A DNA stretch of 64,000 bases from Paracoccaceae bacterium (GCA_018222585.1 JAAFAB010000011.1:30868-94867); one strand, 5' to 3'. Positions 15,220-24,808 are shown, numbered from the stretch's first letter. Numbers and translations are program-made. Notes: generated from the letters alone by a model not told the origin.

Positions 15220-16467
15220 ATGGCCTACAAGGAAGCCCTGTGGGACGGTTCGGACCCGTCCTACGCCCCGGGCGCCGTGAGATCCCGAAACTGGTGGTAC
15301 TGGAAGCCCACCGCCAAGTTCCGCAAGATGGGCTATCCCAAGACCTCCGTCCGCCTGACCGGCGAGGAGGGTGACGGGCAGGATCTCGTCCGCGCCCGCG
15401 AGGCCCGCGAGCTGACCCGCGAGATGCTGGCCTTCTTCGGCGCCGACATGAGCGCTCACGAGGTCGGCACCTGGGGCTGGCTGATCCACCGCTACAAGAC
15501 CGACCGGCACAGCCCGATCCATGGCGTCAAGGCGAACACCCGGCAGGGCTACGTGATCTTCATGGACAAGCTGGACCGCGCCATCGGCAAGGTCTCGATC
15601 GCGGCCACCAACTACACCGTCCTCTGCGATCTGCGGGACGGCATGAGGGACAAGGGCCGGTCCGCCAGCTACATCAAGCGGATCTTCACGCACCTTCGGA
15701 TCCTCGCCAACTACGGCGCGCTGATCGAGCATGAGCCCGCGGTGAAGGTGGCAAGCGTCCTATCCGGTATGCGGATCCAGTCCCCGCCGAAGAAGTCGTC
15801 GGCCCCGACCCGCGAGCAGATCCGCGCGATCGTGGACCAGGCGGACGAGCAGGGCCTGTTCGCCTTCGCCACCGGCCTGCTGCTGCAATGGGTCTTCTGC
15901 CTGCGCGCGGTCGACGTGCGTGGTCACTGGCTGGAGTGCGACCCGAAGGCAGGGGGCGTGGTGCGCGAGCTGGCCCGGAACCGCCGGCAGCTCCACCTGC
16001 CCCGGAAGTTCGAGCGGTGGCAGGACGGCCTGACCTGGGACATGTTCGATGAAGGGCTGACCGGCTTCAGCAAGACGATCTCGAAGACCTCGAAGTCGAT
16101 GCCGGAACCTCTCTGGTTCGACCTGACCCACGCGCCCGAGCTGCGCAGCCGGCTCTTCATGCTCTCGACGCGCGGCCGCATCGGCCCTGTCATCGTCGGT
16201 GAGCGCAAGGAGATGCCCTACACGCGCAACGGCTGGACGGAGGCGTTCATTCGGTGCCGCCGGGCGGCCGGCATTCCCGAGACGGTGAAGATGATGGATA
16301 CCCGCTCTGGCGGCCTGACCGAAGCCGGCAAGCTGGGTCTCGACCCGTTCATCTTGCGTGACGCCGCGGGCCACAGCCAGGTCAGCACGACTGATCGGTA
16401 CATCCGTGGGAGAAGCGATTCCATCGCGAAGGTGGTCGAACTTCGGAACGCAGGCAGAACCGCCTGA
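15220..16467 (+). CDS. int: Tyrosine-type phage integrase
   Basis: A 415-residue site-specific recombinase. The N-terminal part binds arm sites (residues about 1-90), followed by a core-binding region (about 95-185) and the catalytic domain. Catalytic candidates are Arg229 in FCLRAVDVRG, Arg362 in DTRSGG (an atypical box II), His385 in AAGHSQVSTT and the nucleophile Tyr394 in DRYIRG. The ATG at 15220 is used; a GTG lies three codons earlier. It ends 64 bp from the 3' end of the tRNA-Arg, the expected attachment site. Confidence 0.9.
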   Translation: MAYKEALWDGSDPSYAPGAVRSRNWWYWKPTAKFRKMGYPKTSVRLTGEEGDGQDLVRAREARELTREMLAFFGADMSAHEVGTWGWLIHRYKTDRHSPIHGVKANTRQGYVIFMDKLDRAIGKVSIAATNYTVLCDLRDGMRDKGRSASYIKRIFTHLRILANYGALIEHEPAVKVASVLSGMRIQSPPKKSSAPTREQIRAIVDQADEQGLFAFATGLLLQWVFCLRAVDVRGHWLECDPKAGGVVRELARNRRQLHLPRKFERWQDGLTWDMFDEGLTGFSKTISKTSKSMPEPLWFDLTHAPELRSRLFMLSTRGRIGPVIVGERKEMPYTRNGWTEAFIRCRRAAGIPETVKMMDTRSGGLTEAGKLGLDPFILRDAAGHSQVSTTDRYIRGRSDSIAKVVELRNAGRTA

Positions 16468-16531
16468 CACAACCTCAACACAACACTCGGTTATGACCCA
16501 AGTGATCCAGCTGGTAAGTTATTGAGATTTA

Positions 16532-16608
16532 TGGCGCACCGGGGAGGATTCGAACCCCCGACCCCTTGATTCGTAGTCAAGTACTCTATCCAGCTGAGCT
16601 ACCGGTGC
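16532..16608 (-). tRNA. tRNA-Arg (anticodon ACG), prophage attachment site
   Basis: A 77-base cloverleaf on the minus strand with encoded CCA. Acceptor stem GCACCGG/CCGGTGC, D-arm with AGCTCAGCTGGATAGAG, anticodon stem CTTGA/TCAAG, loop CTACGAA giving anticodon ACG, and T-arm GTTCGAATCC. The 3' end points to the integrase, so the attachment core probably lies in the 3' half (about 16532-16575) and was restored by the phage copy. Confidence 0.95.
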
Positions 16609-16833
16609 GTCGTGGGGGGCGATGTATCCCGGGGGTCGGAGCGATGCAAGCGCAAAATCGAAAATTTCGTGACGGTCTTTGCAACGCATCGCGCTCACCG
16701 GCTCGGGAGCTTTGGAAACAAGGCCCGGCCGACTTTCAGACGCGGAAGCTCTCCCCGGGCCCGGCTGCGCGCGTCGACCGGGCGGCCTGCATGACGGGCA
16801 TCCGTCGGTCGCCCCGGCCCGGCCAGGGACGCC

Positions 16834-18234
16834 CTATTGGGCGGCCAGCGGTTGCGCCTCGATTTCCTTCGGCAGGCGAATGGAAAAGACCGTGCCCGCC
16901 CCGCCCGTGCGCTCCAGGTCGAGACTGCCGCCATGGCCGCGGACCAGTTCCGCGGCAATGACCAGCCCCAGCCCGCTGCCCCCCTTGCGGGCACCACCCG
17001 AAAAGGCGGTAAAGAGATTCTCCTGTGCCTTGGGCGGCAGGCCGGGCCCGGTGTCGGAGACCCGGATCAGCCAGTGACTGTCGCTTTCCTCGGCGGCCAC
17101 GGCGATCTCGCCCTCGGCACCGGTCACCTCGATCGCCTGGCGGGCATTGCGCACCAGGTTGCCCAGCACGCGGTAGAGCTGTTCGGGGTCGGCGCGCAGG
17201 CGCAGGGTCGCCGGGATGTCCTCGGCGAAGGAGATGCTCTCGCTGCCGAGCGCCAGGCGTTCGCCGTCGATCACGTCGCCCACGACGTCGGCCAGCGCCA
17301 CGAGGCTGAGGCGCGGCGCCGGTTCCTCGGCCCGCCCGAAAGCCAGGGTGGATTCGCAGAGGTTCACCGCCCGCGCGACCGAGTTCACCACCTTCGGCGC
17401 CAGCCGCTTCACCGTCGGATCCTGCGAGCCCTCCAGCCGGTCGGCGAAGAGCTGGGTCGAGGTCAGGATATTGCGCAGGTCGTGGCTGATCTTGGCCACG
17501 GCAGAGCCGAGCTGGGCCAACCGCTCCTTCTGGCGCAGGGCACTGGTCAGCTGGGTCTCGAGTTCCCGCAGGGCCTCCTCGGCCTCGCGCAGGTCCGAGA
17601 CCGAGGCGCTCGGGGTGATGATGCGGCGGTTGTCCTCGGGGTCCTCGGCATAGGCGCGCATCAGCCCGATCACGCGCTTCATCGGGCGCAGGATCAGGAA
17701 GCGTACCGCCAGGAACAGCAGCAGCGCCGTCGAGACAGAGAAGAGCGCCGAGATCAGCACCATGTAGCGCAGGTATTCCACCATCGCGACGCGCAGTGGC
17801 GCCGCCGGCATGGTGACCTCGATCAGCAGCCCGGCCTCGCGCACCGGGTTGCCGATCACCCGGATCACCTGGTCCTCGCGGGTGAACAGGGCGCGCACCG
17901 CCTCGCGGACCAGGCGCGCCATGGAGGGATCGCGCATGTCGTAGGTCGCGACCACCTCCGAGGGCACCGGGGAGGACAGCACCAGCTGCCGCGCCTCGTC
18001 GCGCAGCAGGACCACGTTGTAGACGCCGGCGTTGCGCAGCAGCTCCTGCTCCAGGTCCTCGGTCAGCATGTCCCCCGCCAGCTGCGCCAGCGAGGCGATC
18101 TGCGCACGCTCGAGCCGCGAGGTCAGATAGTCCTCGCGGAAGCGCGCCACCGAGGGCACGAGAATGAGGAGTTCCGCCAGGATGACGAAGATCCCGGTCA
18201 GGATCAGCAGACGCCCGGAAAGGGAACGCAGCAT
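16834..18234 (-). CDS. Membrane sensor histidine kinase
   Basis: A 466-residue kinase. One transmembrane helix at residues about 8-28, a periplasmic sensor region of about 125 residues, a second helix at about 155-182, a HAMP-like linker, the H-box AKISHDLRN with His251, and an HATPase domain (LGNLVRNARQA, DTGPGLPP, GSGLGLVIAAEL). The start at 18234 excludes an implausible 68-residue leader. No response regulator gene is adjacent, so the kinase is an orphan in this window. A 225-bp stretch separates it from the tRNA. Confidence 0.85.
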   Translation of the reverse strand: MLRSLSGRLLILTGIFVILAELLILVPSVARFREDYLTSRLERAQIASLAQLAGDMLTEDLEQELLRNAGVYNVVLLRDEARQLVLSSPVPSEVVATYDMRDPSMARLVREAVRALFTREDQVIRVIGNPVREAGLLIEVTMPAAPLRVAMVEYLRYMVLISALFSVSTALLLFLAVRFLILRPMKRVIGLMRAYAEDPEDNRRIITPSASVSDLREAEEALRELETQLTSALRQKERLAQLGSAVAKISHDLRNILTSTQLFADRLEGSQDPTVKRLAPKVVNSVARAVNLCESTLAFGRAEEPAPRLSLVALADVVGDVIDGERLALGSESISFAEDIPATLRLRADPEQLYRVLGNLVRNARQAIEVTGAEGEIAVAAEESDSHWLIRVSDTGPGLPPKAQENLFTAFSGGARKGGSGLGLVIAAELVRGHGGSLDLERTGGAGTVFSIRLPKEIEAQPLAAQ

Positions 18235-18598
18235 AGGGGCGGCCACCTCCGTGCCGTCCCGCGCGGGCAGGCGCGGGGGGTTGAGTTCACACAGATGTAA
18301 GTCTACGCGCCCGGATGACAATTGCACAGGGGTCGGCGAAGCCCCGTGGTGAGGCTGTGAAGGTGTCGCACCTGCGCCGGCCCCTGCGACAGATGTGTCG
18401 CAAGAAGTGGCGCGGGCGACCCAACTTGCGTTTGACAAGCCGCCGCCTCCTTCTTATAGACCGGGCTTCGAACATCCACGGGCCGGAGCCGATTCCCGGA
18501 ACCCTCCCGTGCAGCCCTGCCAGTCCGGCTTCTCCGGTGGTGTGGCGAGTGAACAGAAACCCCGGTCGCCACCGCGGGATAGAAACGGAGACGGAGCG
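18235..18598. other. Divergent spacer between the histidine kinase and rpmH
   Basis: About 360 bp without a gene. It holds the rpmH promoter (18432-18460) and a 138-base rpmH leader. I see no other recognisable element; a kinase promoter must lie in the left half but is not clear. Confidence 0.6.
18432..18460 (+). promoter_or_regulatory. Sigma-70-type promoter of rpmH
   Basis: -35 TTGACA at 18432-18437, a 17-bp spacer, and -10 TATAGA at 18455-18460: six of six and five of six consensus bases at ideal spacing. It lies about 140 bp before the rpmH start and would drive rpmH-rnpA-yidD. Confidence 0.75.
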
Positions 18599-18733
18599 AT
18601 GAAACGCACCTACCAACCTTCGAACCTGGTCCGCAAGCGGCGCCACGGTTTCCGCGCACGCATGGCCACCAAGGCCGGCCGCAAGATCCTCAACGCCCGC
18701 CGCGCCCGCGGCCGGAAGTCGCTGAGCGCATAA
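18599..18733 (+). CDS. rpmH: 50S ribosomal protein L34
   Basis: The 44-residue L34, starting [18 protein letters not shown] and ending with the basic block [11 protein letters not shown], complete and of normal length. GGAG precedes the ATG. It opens the conserved rpmH-rnpA-yidD cluster. Confidence 0.97.
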
Positions 18734-18812
18734 TCCGCGCCCGGAGCGGCCGCCACGGCGCGCCGCACCGGATCGGGGACAGCCCCCGGACAAGCGACAG
18801 AGGTCCGAGAAC

Positions 18813-19280
18813 ATGATACCGCCGAAGGTCCAGCCCGCATCCGCCGACATGGCGCAGGGGGCCCGGACCTCGGCGGTTTCTTCGTGTCCGCAGGAGGGCG
18901 ATCTGCCGCTGGTCGTCCTGGCCAAACGCGCCGATTTCCTCGCAGCCGCGCGGGCGCGCCGCCAGGCCGCCGGCTCCTTCATGCTGCAGGGCCGCCGCCG
19001 TGCCGAGGGCGAGGCCCCCGCCCCCGCCCAGATCCGCATGGGCTTCACCTGTTCGAAGAAGGTCGGCAACGCCGTGGCCCGCAACCGCGCCAAGCGCCGC
19101 CTGCGCGAAGCGGCCCGCGCCGTGCTGCCGCAGCTTGGCCGCCCTGGCTGGGACTATGTGCTGATCGGCCGCGCCGAAGCCACCGCCGCGCGTCCCTTCG
19201 ATCTGCTCAAGGCCGACCTGGAACAGGCGCTGAGCCGGATGCACCCGCCGCGCGCGCCCAGGCCTGCACCGAACCAATGA
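18813..19280 (+). CDS. rnpA: Ribonuclease P protein component
   Basis: A 155-residue protein subunit of RNase P, which helps the RNA subunit bind pre-tRNA 5' leaders. The RNR signature is present as KVGNAVARNRAKRRLREA, preceded by RMGFTCSKK. The N-terminus is about 30 residues longer than in enterics and is poorly conserved, so an internal ATG at 18849 is possible. It follows rpmH by 79 bp and precedes yidD by 10. Confidence 0.93.
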   Translation: MIPPKVQPASADMAQGARTSAVSSCPQEGDLPLVVLAKRADFLAAARARRQAAGSFMLQGRRRAEGEAPAPAQIRMGFTCSKKVGNAVARNRAKRRLREAARAVLPQLGRPGWDYVLIGRAEATAARPFDLLKADLEQALSRMHPPRAPRPAPNQ

Positions 19281-19290
19281 GAGCCGGCCG

Positions 19291-19536
19291 ATGAGCCCCG
19301 CCGCCCGGATCCTCGCCCTGCCGATCCGTGCCTACCGGCTGATCTTCTCTCCCTGGGTCGGGCACAACTGCCGCTACGACCCCACCTGCTCGGCCTACAT
19401 CCTGGAAGCCCTGGACAAGCATGGCGCCTGGCGGGGCTTCTGGCTGTCCCTGCGCCGGGTCTCCCGCTGCCACCCCTGGGGCGGCATGGGCGTCGACGAC
19501 GTGCCCGAGCCGCGCCATCCGCCCCACGACCGCTAG
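19291..19536 (+). CDS. yidD: Membrane protein insertion efficiency factor YidD
   Basis: An 81-residue protein with the family core IRAYRLIFSPWVGHNCRYDP and CSAYILEALDKHG, plus RCHPWGG. It has an N-terminal amphipathic helix and acts peripherally at the inner membrane, aiding YidC/Sec insertion. It follows rnpA closely; yidC itself lies 3.4 kb downstream. Confidence 0.95.
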   Translation: MSPAARILALPIRAYRLIFSPWVGHNCRYDPTCSAYILEALDKHGAWRGFWLSLRRVSRCHPWGGMGVDDVPEPRHPPHDR

Positions 19537-19941
19537 CCGCCGCCTGTTGCCCTCAGGGCGCACCTCGGGCCGACCCTCGCCCGGCGCGGCAATATCGCTT
19601 GGCGCTCTTCCCCTGATCGGCTAGCGATGCGACATCGCGCCACAGCCAGGAAAGGGAGGGCCGCAGATGATCGCATTCGCATACGCCCGTACCCCTGAGG
19701 CGCGACGAGACCGACTGGCCCGCCACACCGGCTAGTACTCTCTTTCCGGGATGATGACCGCGCGATGTCCGGTTCCCGTCCCTGACCCCCTGGATCCCAA
19801 CCGACAGCCCTGACCCTGCGCGCGCAGTAGCCCCGTCGCCCTGCGACCGGTCTTCGCGAATCCCGGCGCGGCCTCCGTCCGCCCTGGCTCCGGTCCCCGG
19901 GCTGTCCAGCTTCCGCAACAGTGAAAGGACCGGACCGCGCC
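19537..19941. other. Spacer between yidD and a DUF1127-like gene
   Basis: About 400 bp with no well-supported gene. The only candidate is the 22-codon frame at 19667. No terminator with a T-tract, repeat or RNA gene is evident. Confidence 0.5.
19667..19735 (+). CDS. Possible 22-residue small protein
   Basis: The frame MIAFAYARTPEARRDRLARH is preceded by AGGAAAGGGAGGG, a strong ribosome site, with ATG 6 bases further. The peptide is basic and amphipathic. There is no homology evidence; the only support is the ribosome site in an otherwise empty spacer. Confidence 0.25.
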   Translation: MIAFAYARTPEARRDRLARHTG

Positions 19942-20217
19942 ATGCGGCCGGAGATGACCATGCAATCCATGCATCCGACACCGATCAACGTCCCCCGCCC
20001 GCCGCTGCGCCCGCAGGACCTTGGCACCATCATGAACGCGGTCGTCGCGCTTTACGGCCCCCGCCGCGTGTTGATGGCGGCGCTTCGCGCCCTGATCAGC
20101 CCGCGCGCCCGCAAGCGGAGACAGCTCCATGCCGCCGAACTCAGCCCGCACCTGAGACAGGACGTCGGCCTGGGACCGGCCCAGACCGCCCCGCCCTACA
20201 CGGAGTACCTGCGGTAA
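19942..20217 (+). CDS. DUF1127-like small protein
   Basis: A protein of up to 91 residues. The C-terminal segment AELSPHLRQDVGL matches the DUF1127 pattern LSxHLRRDIGL, preceded by a basic stretch (SPRARKRRQ). DUF1127 proteins in alphaproteobacteria bind RNA or act in RNA-linked regulation; a role here is inference. The start is uncertain: ATG at 19942, GTG at 19921 and an internal ATG at 20032 are all possible. Confidence 0.6.
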   Translation: MRPEMTMQSMHPTPINVPRPPLRPQDLGTIMNAVVALYGPRRVLMAALRALISPRARKRRQLHAAELSPHLRQDVGLGPAQTAPPYTEYLR

Positions 20218-20322
20218 CCCCGTCCGGCCGGCCCCCGGGTCGGCCGGACCCCGCCCGGCGGCGGTCCCGCCCTGCCCCGCAAGGCTCTTGCCGCCTCCCT
20301 GCGCCTCCTCTATGTGCGGGAC

Positions 20323-21186
20323 ATGCTCGATGAAAGTGACGATATCCACCCGCTATTCCACGGTGCTCCGCAATCGACGGAGTTCAAGAAGCTGCGCAAG
20401 CGGATCGTCCGCCAGACCCGCGAGGCGATCGAGCAATACGGCATGATCGAGCCCGGCACGCGCTGGCTGGTCTGCCTGTCGGGGGGCAAGGACAGCTACA
20501 CGCTGCTCGCCGTCCTGCACGAGCTGAAGTGGCGCGGGCTGCTGCCGGTCGAGTTGCTGGCCTGCAACCTCGACCAGGGACAGCCCGGCTTCCCGGCGAC
20601 CGTCCTGCCCGAGTTCTTGGAAAAGATGGGCGTGCCGCACCGGATCGAATACCAGGACACCTATTCCATCGTCATGGACAAGGTGCCCCAGGGCCGCACC
20701 TTCTGCGCCCTCTGCTCGCGGCTGCGGCGTGGCAACCTCTACCGGATCGCCCGCGAAGAGGGCTGTTCCGCCGTGGTGCTGGGCCACCACCGCGACGATA
20801 TCCTCGAAACTTTCTTCATGAACCTCTTCCACGGCGGGCGGCTGGCCACCATGCCGCCGAAGCTGGTCAACGAAGAGGGCGACCTGTTCCTCTATCGCCC
20901 GCTGGCCCATGTGGCCGAGGTCGACTGCGAGAAGTTCGCCAGCGCGATGAACTATCCGATCATTCCCTGCGACCTCTGCGGCAGCCAGGACGGGCTGCAA
21001 CGGCAGCAGGTGAAGCAGATCCTCGACGGCTGGGAACGCAACTCTCCCGGGCGCCGCCAGGTGATGTTCCGGGCGTTGATGAATGCCCGCCCCTCGCATC
21101 TGCTGGACCCCAAGCTGTTCGACTTCGCGGGCCTGGCCCTGGGCGAGAAATCCCGGGAAGAGGATTCGATTCCCTCCCTGCGTTAA
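20323..21186 (+). CDS. ttcA: tRNA 2-thiocytidine synthetase TtcA
   Basis: A 287-residue PP-loop enzyme that makes 2-thiocytidine at tRNA position 32. The PP-loop SGGKDS is followed by [10 protein letters not shown] and CDLCGSQ, the cysteine pairs holding the iron-sulfur cluster, and [14 protein letters not shown]. Length and motif order are normal. An upstream in-frame GTG (20314) is less likely than the ATG. It shares only the PP-loop with the prophage protein at 1487. Confidence 0.93.
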   Translation: MLDESDDIHPLFHGAPQSTEFKKLRKRIVRQTREAIEQYGMIEPGTRWLVCLSGGKDSYTLLAVLHELKWRGLLPVELLACNLDQGQPGFPATVLPEFLEKMGVPHRIEYQDTYSIVMDKVPQGRTFCALCSRLRRGNLYRIAREEGCSAVVLGHHRDDILETFFMNLFHGGRLATMPPKLVNEEGDLFLYRPLAHVAEVDCEKFASAMNYPIIPCDLCGSQDGLQRQQVKQILDGWERNSPGRRQVMFRALMNARPSHLLDPKLFDFAGLALGEKSREEDSIPSLR

Positions 21187-21233
21187 GCGGCTATTGAACT
21201 TATGGCCCTAGCGTCAGCCCGGTTACGATTGGG

Positions 21234-22790
21234 ATGACCGCCATGCCGGGCTTCAAAGGGTACGATTACGGGAGGGTCCGGGGCCGGATGCGCCGGGCCC
21301 TCGCCGGGCCGCAGCTCGCCGCGATTCTGCCGGCGATCTGCCTGACAGGCTTCTGGGTCGCGGGCGAGGTCGCGTTGGTGATGGGCGCGCTCATGCTGCC
21401 GCTGCTCTACGTGCTGGCCGGCGCGGACGAGGCCCGGCAGGACCGGCCCGCCACCTCCCGCGACGCCGTGACCGGCCTGCCCTTGCGCGACACGCTGGAA
21501 CGGGTGCTGGACCATGCCCTGCAGGGCCGGGAACCGCTCCAGGGCAAGACCGCCTGTATCATTCTGCGCCTGGACGAATTCGGCGCCTTCCGCGATCGTT
21601 ACGGGCCCGCCGCGGCGGATGATGCGCAACACCGAATCGCCGACCGGCTACGCGGCGCGCTGCGCGACGGCGACATGGTCTGCAAGATGGGGGAAGCCAG
21701 CTACGGCATCGCCATCGGCCCTGTCACCCTTCTGGACCTCGAGGCGGCGATCCAGCTTGCCGCACGCCTGCAGCGCGCGGTCGAGGATCCTCTCTCCCTG
21801 GATGCGACCACCGTCTACCTGTCCTGTTCCATCGGCTTCTGCCTCGGGTCGCGGGCGCCGCTGCCGACCGGCGCCTCGCTGATCGCCGCCGCCCAGGCCG
21901 CGCTGAGCGAGGCCGCACGCTTTGCGCCCTCCGCCATCCGCTCCTTCTCGACCGAGATGCAAAGGCACCGCCAGGGCGGCGCGATCTCGGGCGGGGAACT
22001 GGCCAGGGCGCTGGACAACAACCAGATTCTGCCCTTCTTCCAGCCGCAGGTCTCGACCGACACCGGGTTGGTCACCGGCTTCGAGGCGCTGGCGCGCTGG
22101 TGCCACCCCGAACGCGGCATGATCCCCCCCGCCGACTTCCTGCCCCTGGTCCAGCAGGCCGGGCTGATGGAACGGCTGGGGGACAAGATGCTGGTGCAAT
22201 CCCTGATCGCCCTGCGCCGTTGGGACGAGGCCGGCATCAACGTGCCCCAGATCGGGGTGAACTTCGCCACCGACGAGCTGATGAATCCGCAACTGGTGGA
22301 GAAACTGCGCTGGCAACTCGACCGCTATGGCCTGGAACCGTCACGCCTGACCGTCGAAGTACTGGAAACCGTGGTCGCCAGTTCCCCGGACGACGTGATC
22401 TCGCGCAATATCAACGGGCTGGCCCGGATGGGATGCCGGATCGACCTGGATGACTTCGGGACCGGTCACGCCTCCATCTCATCCATCCGCCGCTTCTCGG
22501 TCGAGCGGCTGAAGATCGACCGCAGCTTCGTGATGAAGGTCGACCGCGACATCGAGCAGCAGCGCATGGTGGCGGCGATCCTCACCATGGCCGAGAGGCT
22601 GGGCCTGTCGACCCTTGCCGAAGGGGTCGAAACCCCGGGCGAGCACGCGATGCTGGCGCAGCTCGGCTGCGATCACGTCCAGGGGTTCGAGATCGCCCGC
22701 CCCATGCCCTTCGAGCAGACACTGGAATGGATACGCGCCTACCACGACGGGCTGATCGAAGCGCCGAAATTCGGCCGCCGCTCGGGCTGA
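21234..22790 (+). CDS. EAL phosphodiesterase with degenerate GGDEF domain
   Basis: A 518-residue membrane protein. Hydrophobic segments at residues about 30-62 anchor it. The GGDEF domain (about 75-245) has MGEAS at 152-156 in place of GGDEF, so cyclase activity is not expected. The EAL domain keeps EALAR at 284-288, LDDFGTGHAS, LKIDRSFV and LAEGVET, so it should hydrolyse cyclic di-GMP. The degenerate domain may bind GTP as a regulator, as known for other GGDEF-EAL proteins. It follows ttcA by 47 bp. Confidence 0.88.
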   Translation: MTAMPGFKGYDYGRVRGRMRRALAGPQLAAILPAICLTGFWVAGEVALVMGALMLPLLYVLAGADEARQDRPATSRDAVTGLPLRDTLERVLDHALQGREPLQGKTACIILRLDEFGAFRDRYGPAAADDAQHRIADRLRGALRDGDMVCKMGEASYGIAIGPVTLLDLEAAIQLAARLQRAVEDPLSLDATTVYLSCSIGFCLGSRAPLPTGASLIAAAQAALSEAARFAPSAIRSFSTEMQRHRQGGAISGGELARALDNNQILPFFQPQVSTDTGLVTGFEALARWCHPERGMIPPADFLPLVQQAGLMERLGDKMLVQSLIALRRWDEAGINVPQIGVNFATDELMNPQLVEKLRWQLDRYGLEPSRLTVEVLETVVASSPDDVISRNINGLARMGCRIDLDDFGTGHASISSIRRFSVERLKIDRSFVMKVDRDIEQQRMVAAILTMAERLGLSTLAEGVETPGEHAMLAQLGCDHVQGFEIARPMPFEQTLEWIRAYHDGLIEAPKFGRRSG

Positions 22791-22998
22791 CCCGCACGCC
22801 GGGCGGCCCCTGATCGCGGGGCGGCAGGTCTTGACGGCACGCCCCCTGCCGCCCCCTCCAGCCCTGTTCACGACCCGGCGATCCCCCTGCAAACGGGGCC
22901 CGCGCCCCCTATAGCCCCTTGACCTTTGGCCCTGCGACAGGTTGAACGCCCCAAGACCGAATTCCAAGTATTGCAAAGACCAAAGGTGGCGCAGCGCG

Positions 22999-24807
22999 AT
23001 GGACGATCAGAACAAGAACCTCATCCTGGCCACGGTGCTCAGCTTCATCGTCGTCCTCGGCTGGTTCCTTCTCTTCCCGCCCCAGGAACAGGCTCCGACC
23101 CCGGATGATCCGATCGAGCAGAGCCAGTCCGGTGGCTCCGAGGGTACGATGTCCCCCGCCAGCGCGGCCGAGACCGCTGCGGCCCAGCCCCAGATCGATG
23201 CCGGCCCCGCCGCCGACGCCCCCCGCGTGCGGATCGAGACGCCCAGCCTTGCCGGCACGATCTCACTGGCCGGCGGCCGCATCGACGACCTGAAGCTGAC
23301 CGACTACAAGGTCGACCTCGACGAAGGCTCGCCCGATGTCACCCTGTTCCGCCCGCAGGGCGAGCCGGGCGGCTACTATGCCCTCTACGGCTGGGTCGGC
23401 GGCACCAACATCGAGAACGTCCCCGGCGCCGAGACCCTTTGGTCGCTGGAAAGCGGTGACGTCCTGACCCCCGACAGCCCGGTGACCCTGTCCTGGGACA
23501 ACGGCGCCGGGCAGATCTTCCGCCAGACCTACACGGTCGACGACAAGTTCATGTTCACCATCACCCAGTCGGTCGAGAACACCGCCGACACCGCCGTCGC
23601 CCTGCGCCCCTATGGCCTGCTGCGCCGCCACGGTCTGCCCGCCGACCTGCAGAACTTCTTCGTCGTGCATGAGGGCCTCGTGCGCATGTCCGACGGCGAG
23701 CTCGAGGAACAGGGCTACGACGACATGGCGGATTTCGATGTCGACCCGCGGGAAGGCGCCCCGGCGGAACGCATCGACGTGGCAGAAAGCGGCTGGGTCG
23801 GCTTCACCGAACACTACTGGATGGCGACGCTGATCCCCGGCGACCGCGCCTTCCGTTCGACCGCGAAATATTACCCCGATCCCGATGTCTACCAGACCGA
23901 GGCCGTCCTCTCGGGCGTCGAGGCCGCACCGGGCGAAACCGTCGAGGTGGCGACCCAGCTCTTCGCCGGCGCCAAGGAAGGCGAGACCATCAAGGACTAC
24001 CAGGATGCCGGCGTCACCCGCTTCTTCGACTCGATCGACTGGGGCTGGTTCTTCTTCCTGACCAAGCCGATCTTCTGGCTGATCCACTGGCTGCACAGAT
24101 TCATCGGTAACATGGGCTGGTCGATCATCGCGATGACGATCTTCCTCAAGGCGATCCTCTTCCCGCTGGCCTACAAGTCCTACGCCTCGATGGCGAAGAT
24201 GAAGGAACTGCAGCCCCGCATGGAAGAGCTGAAGGCCAAGGCCGGTGACGACCGCCAGAAGCTGCAGAAGGAGATGATGGAACTGTACAAGAAGGAAAAG
24301 GTGAACCCCGCTGCGGGCTGCCTGCCGATCCTGCTGCAGATCCCGATCTTCTTCTCGCTCTACAAGGTGATCTTCGTCACGCTGGAATTGCGCCACGAGG
24401 CATGGCTGGGCTGGATCAAGGACCTTTCGGCCCCCGATCCGACCTCGATCGTGAACCTGTTCGGCGCGCTGCCCTGGGATGCCTTCCCGCCGGAAAGCTT
24501 CCTGGCGATCCTCAACCTGGGCGTCCTGCCGATCCTGCTGGGCATCTCGATGTGGCTGCAGCAAAAGCTGAATCCGGCGCCCGCAGATCCGGCGCAACAG
24601 ATGATCTTCGCCTGGATGCCCTGGGTCTTCATGTTCATGCTCGGCAACTTCGCCTCGGGCCTGGTGCTCTACTGGATCACCAACAACACGATCACCTTCA
24701 TCCAGCAGTACCTGATCATGCGCAGCCACGGCTACACGCCCGATGTCTTCGGCAACATCCGCAAGTCCTTCTCGCGCAAGAAGGAAGCCGCGGGGGGCAA
24801 GAAGTAG
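22999..24807 (+). CDS. yidC: Membrane protein insertase YidC
   Basis: A 602-residue insertase. The N-terminal helix (ILATVLSFIVVLGWFLLFP) is followed by a periplasmic domain of about 330 residues, then the conserved five-helix core from about 365 (GWSIIAMTIFLKAILFPLAY, VNPAAGCLPILLQIPIFFSL) and a basic tail KSFSRKKEAAGGKK. It inserts inner-membrane proteins alone or with SecYEG. The start at 22999 is chosen from the membrane helix position; an upstream frame extension is not plausible. Confidence 0.96.
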   Translation: MDDQNKNLILATVLSFIVVLGWFLLFPPQEQAPTPDDPIEQSQSGGSEGTMSPASAAETAAAQPQIDAGPAADAPRVRIETPSLAGTISLAGGRIDDLKLTDYKVDLDEGSPDVTLFRPQGEPGGYYALYGWVGGTNIENVPGAETLWSLESGDVLTPDSPVTLSWDNGAGQIFRQTYTVDDKFMFTITQSVENTADTAVALRPYGLLRRHGLPADLQNFFVVHEGLVRMSDGELEEQGYDDMADFDVDPREGAPAERIDVAESGWVGFTEHYWMATLIPGDRAFRSTAKYYPDPDVYQTEAVLSGVEAAPGETVEVATQLFAGAKEGETIKDYQDAGVTRFFDSIDWGWFFFLTKPIFWLIHWLHRFIGNMGWSIIAMTIFLKAILFPLAYKSYASMAKMKELQPRMEELKAKAGDDRQKLQKEMMELYKKEKVNPAAGCLPILLQIPIFFSLYKVIFVTLELRHEAWLGWIKDLSAPDPTSIVNLFGALPWDAFPPESFLAILNLGVLPILLGISMWLQQKLNPAPADPAQQMIFAWMPWVFMFMLGNFASGLVLYWITNNTITFIQQYLIMRSHGYTPDVFGNIRKSFSRKKEAAGGKK

Positions 24808-24808
24808 C

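Larger units (their letters stand above)
1..16531. mobile_element. Integrase-proximal part of a prophage integrated at tRNA-Arg
   Basis: The segment holds phage-type genes only: helicase, replication initiator, resolvase, CI-like repressor, RecE/RecT recombination genes, excisionase-like protein and tyrosine integrase. It stops just short of a tRNA-Arg whose 3' end faces the integrase, the usual attachment arrangement. Its left end, structural genes and second attachment site are beyond position 1. Nothing here shows whether the element can still excise. Genes are packed in two divergent operons with 4- or 8-base overlaps, unlike the host DNA to the right. Confidence 0.9.

Noticed and set aside
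20353..21099. 248-codon minus-strand frame opposite ttcA
   Set aside because: No motif, and ttcA is complete with all catalytic cysteines.
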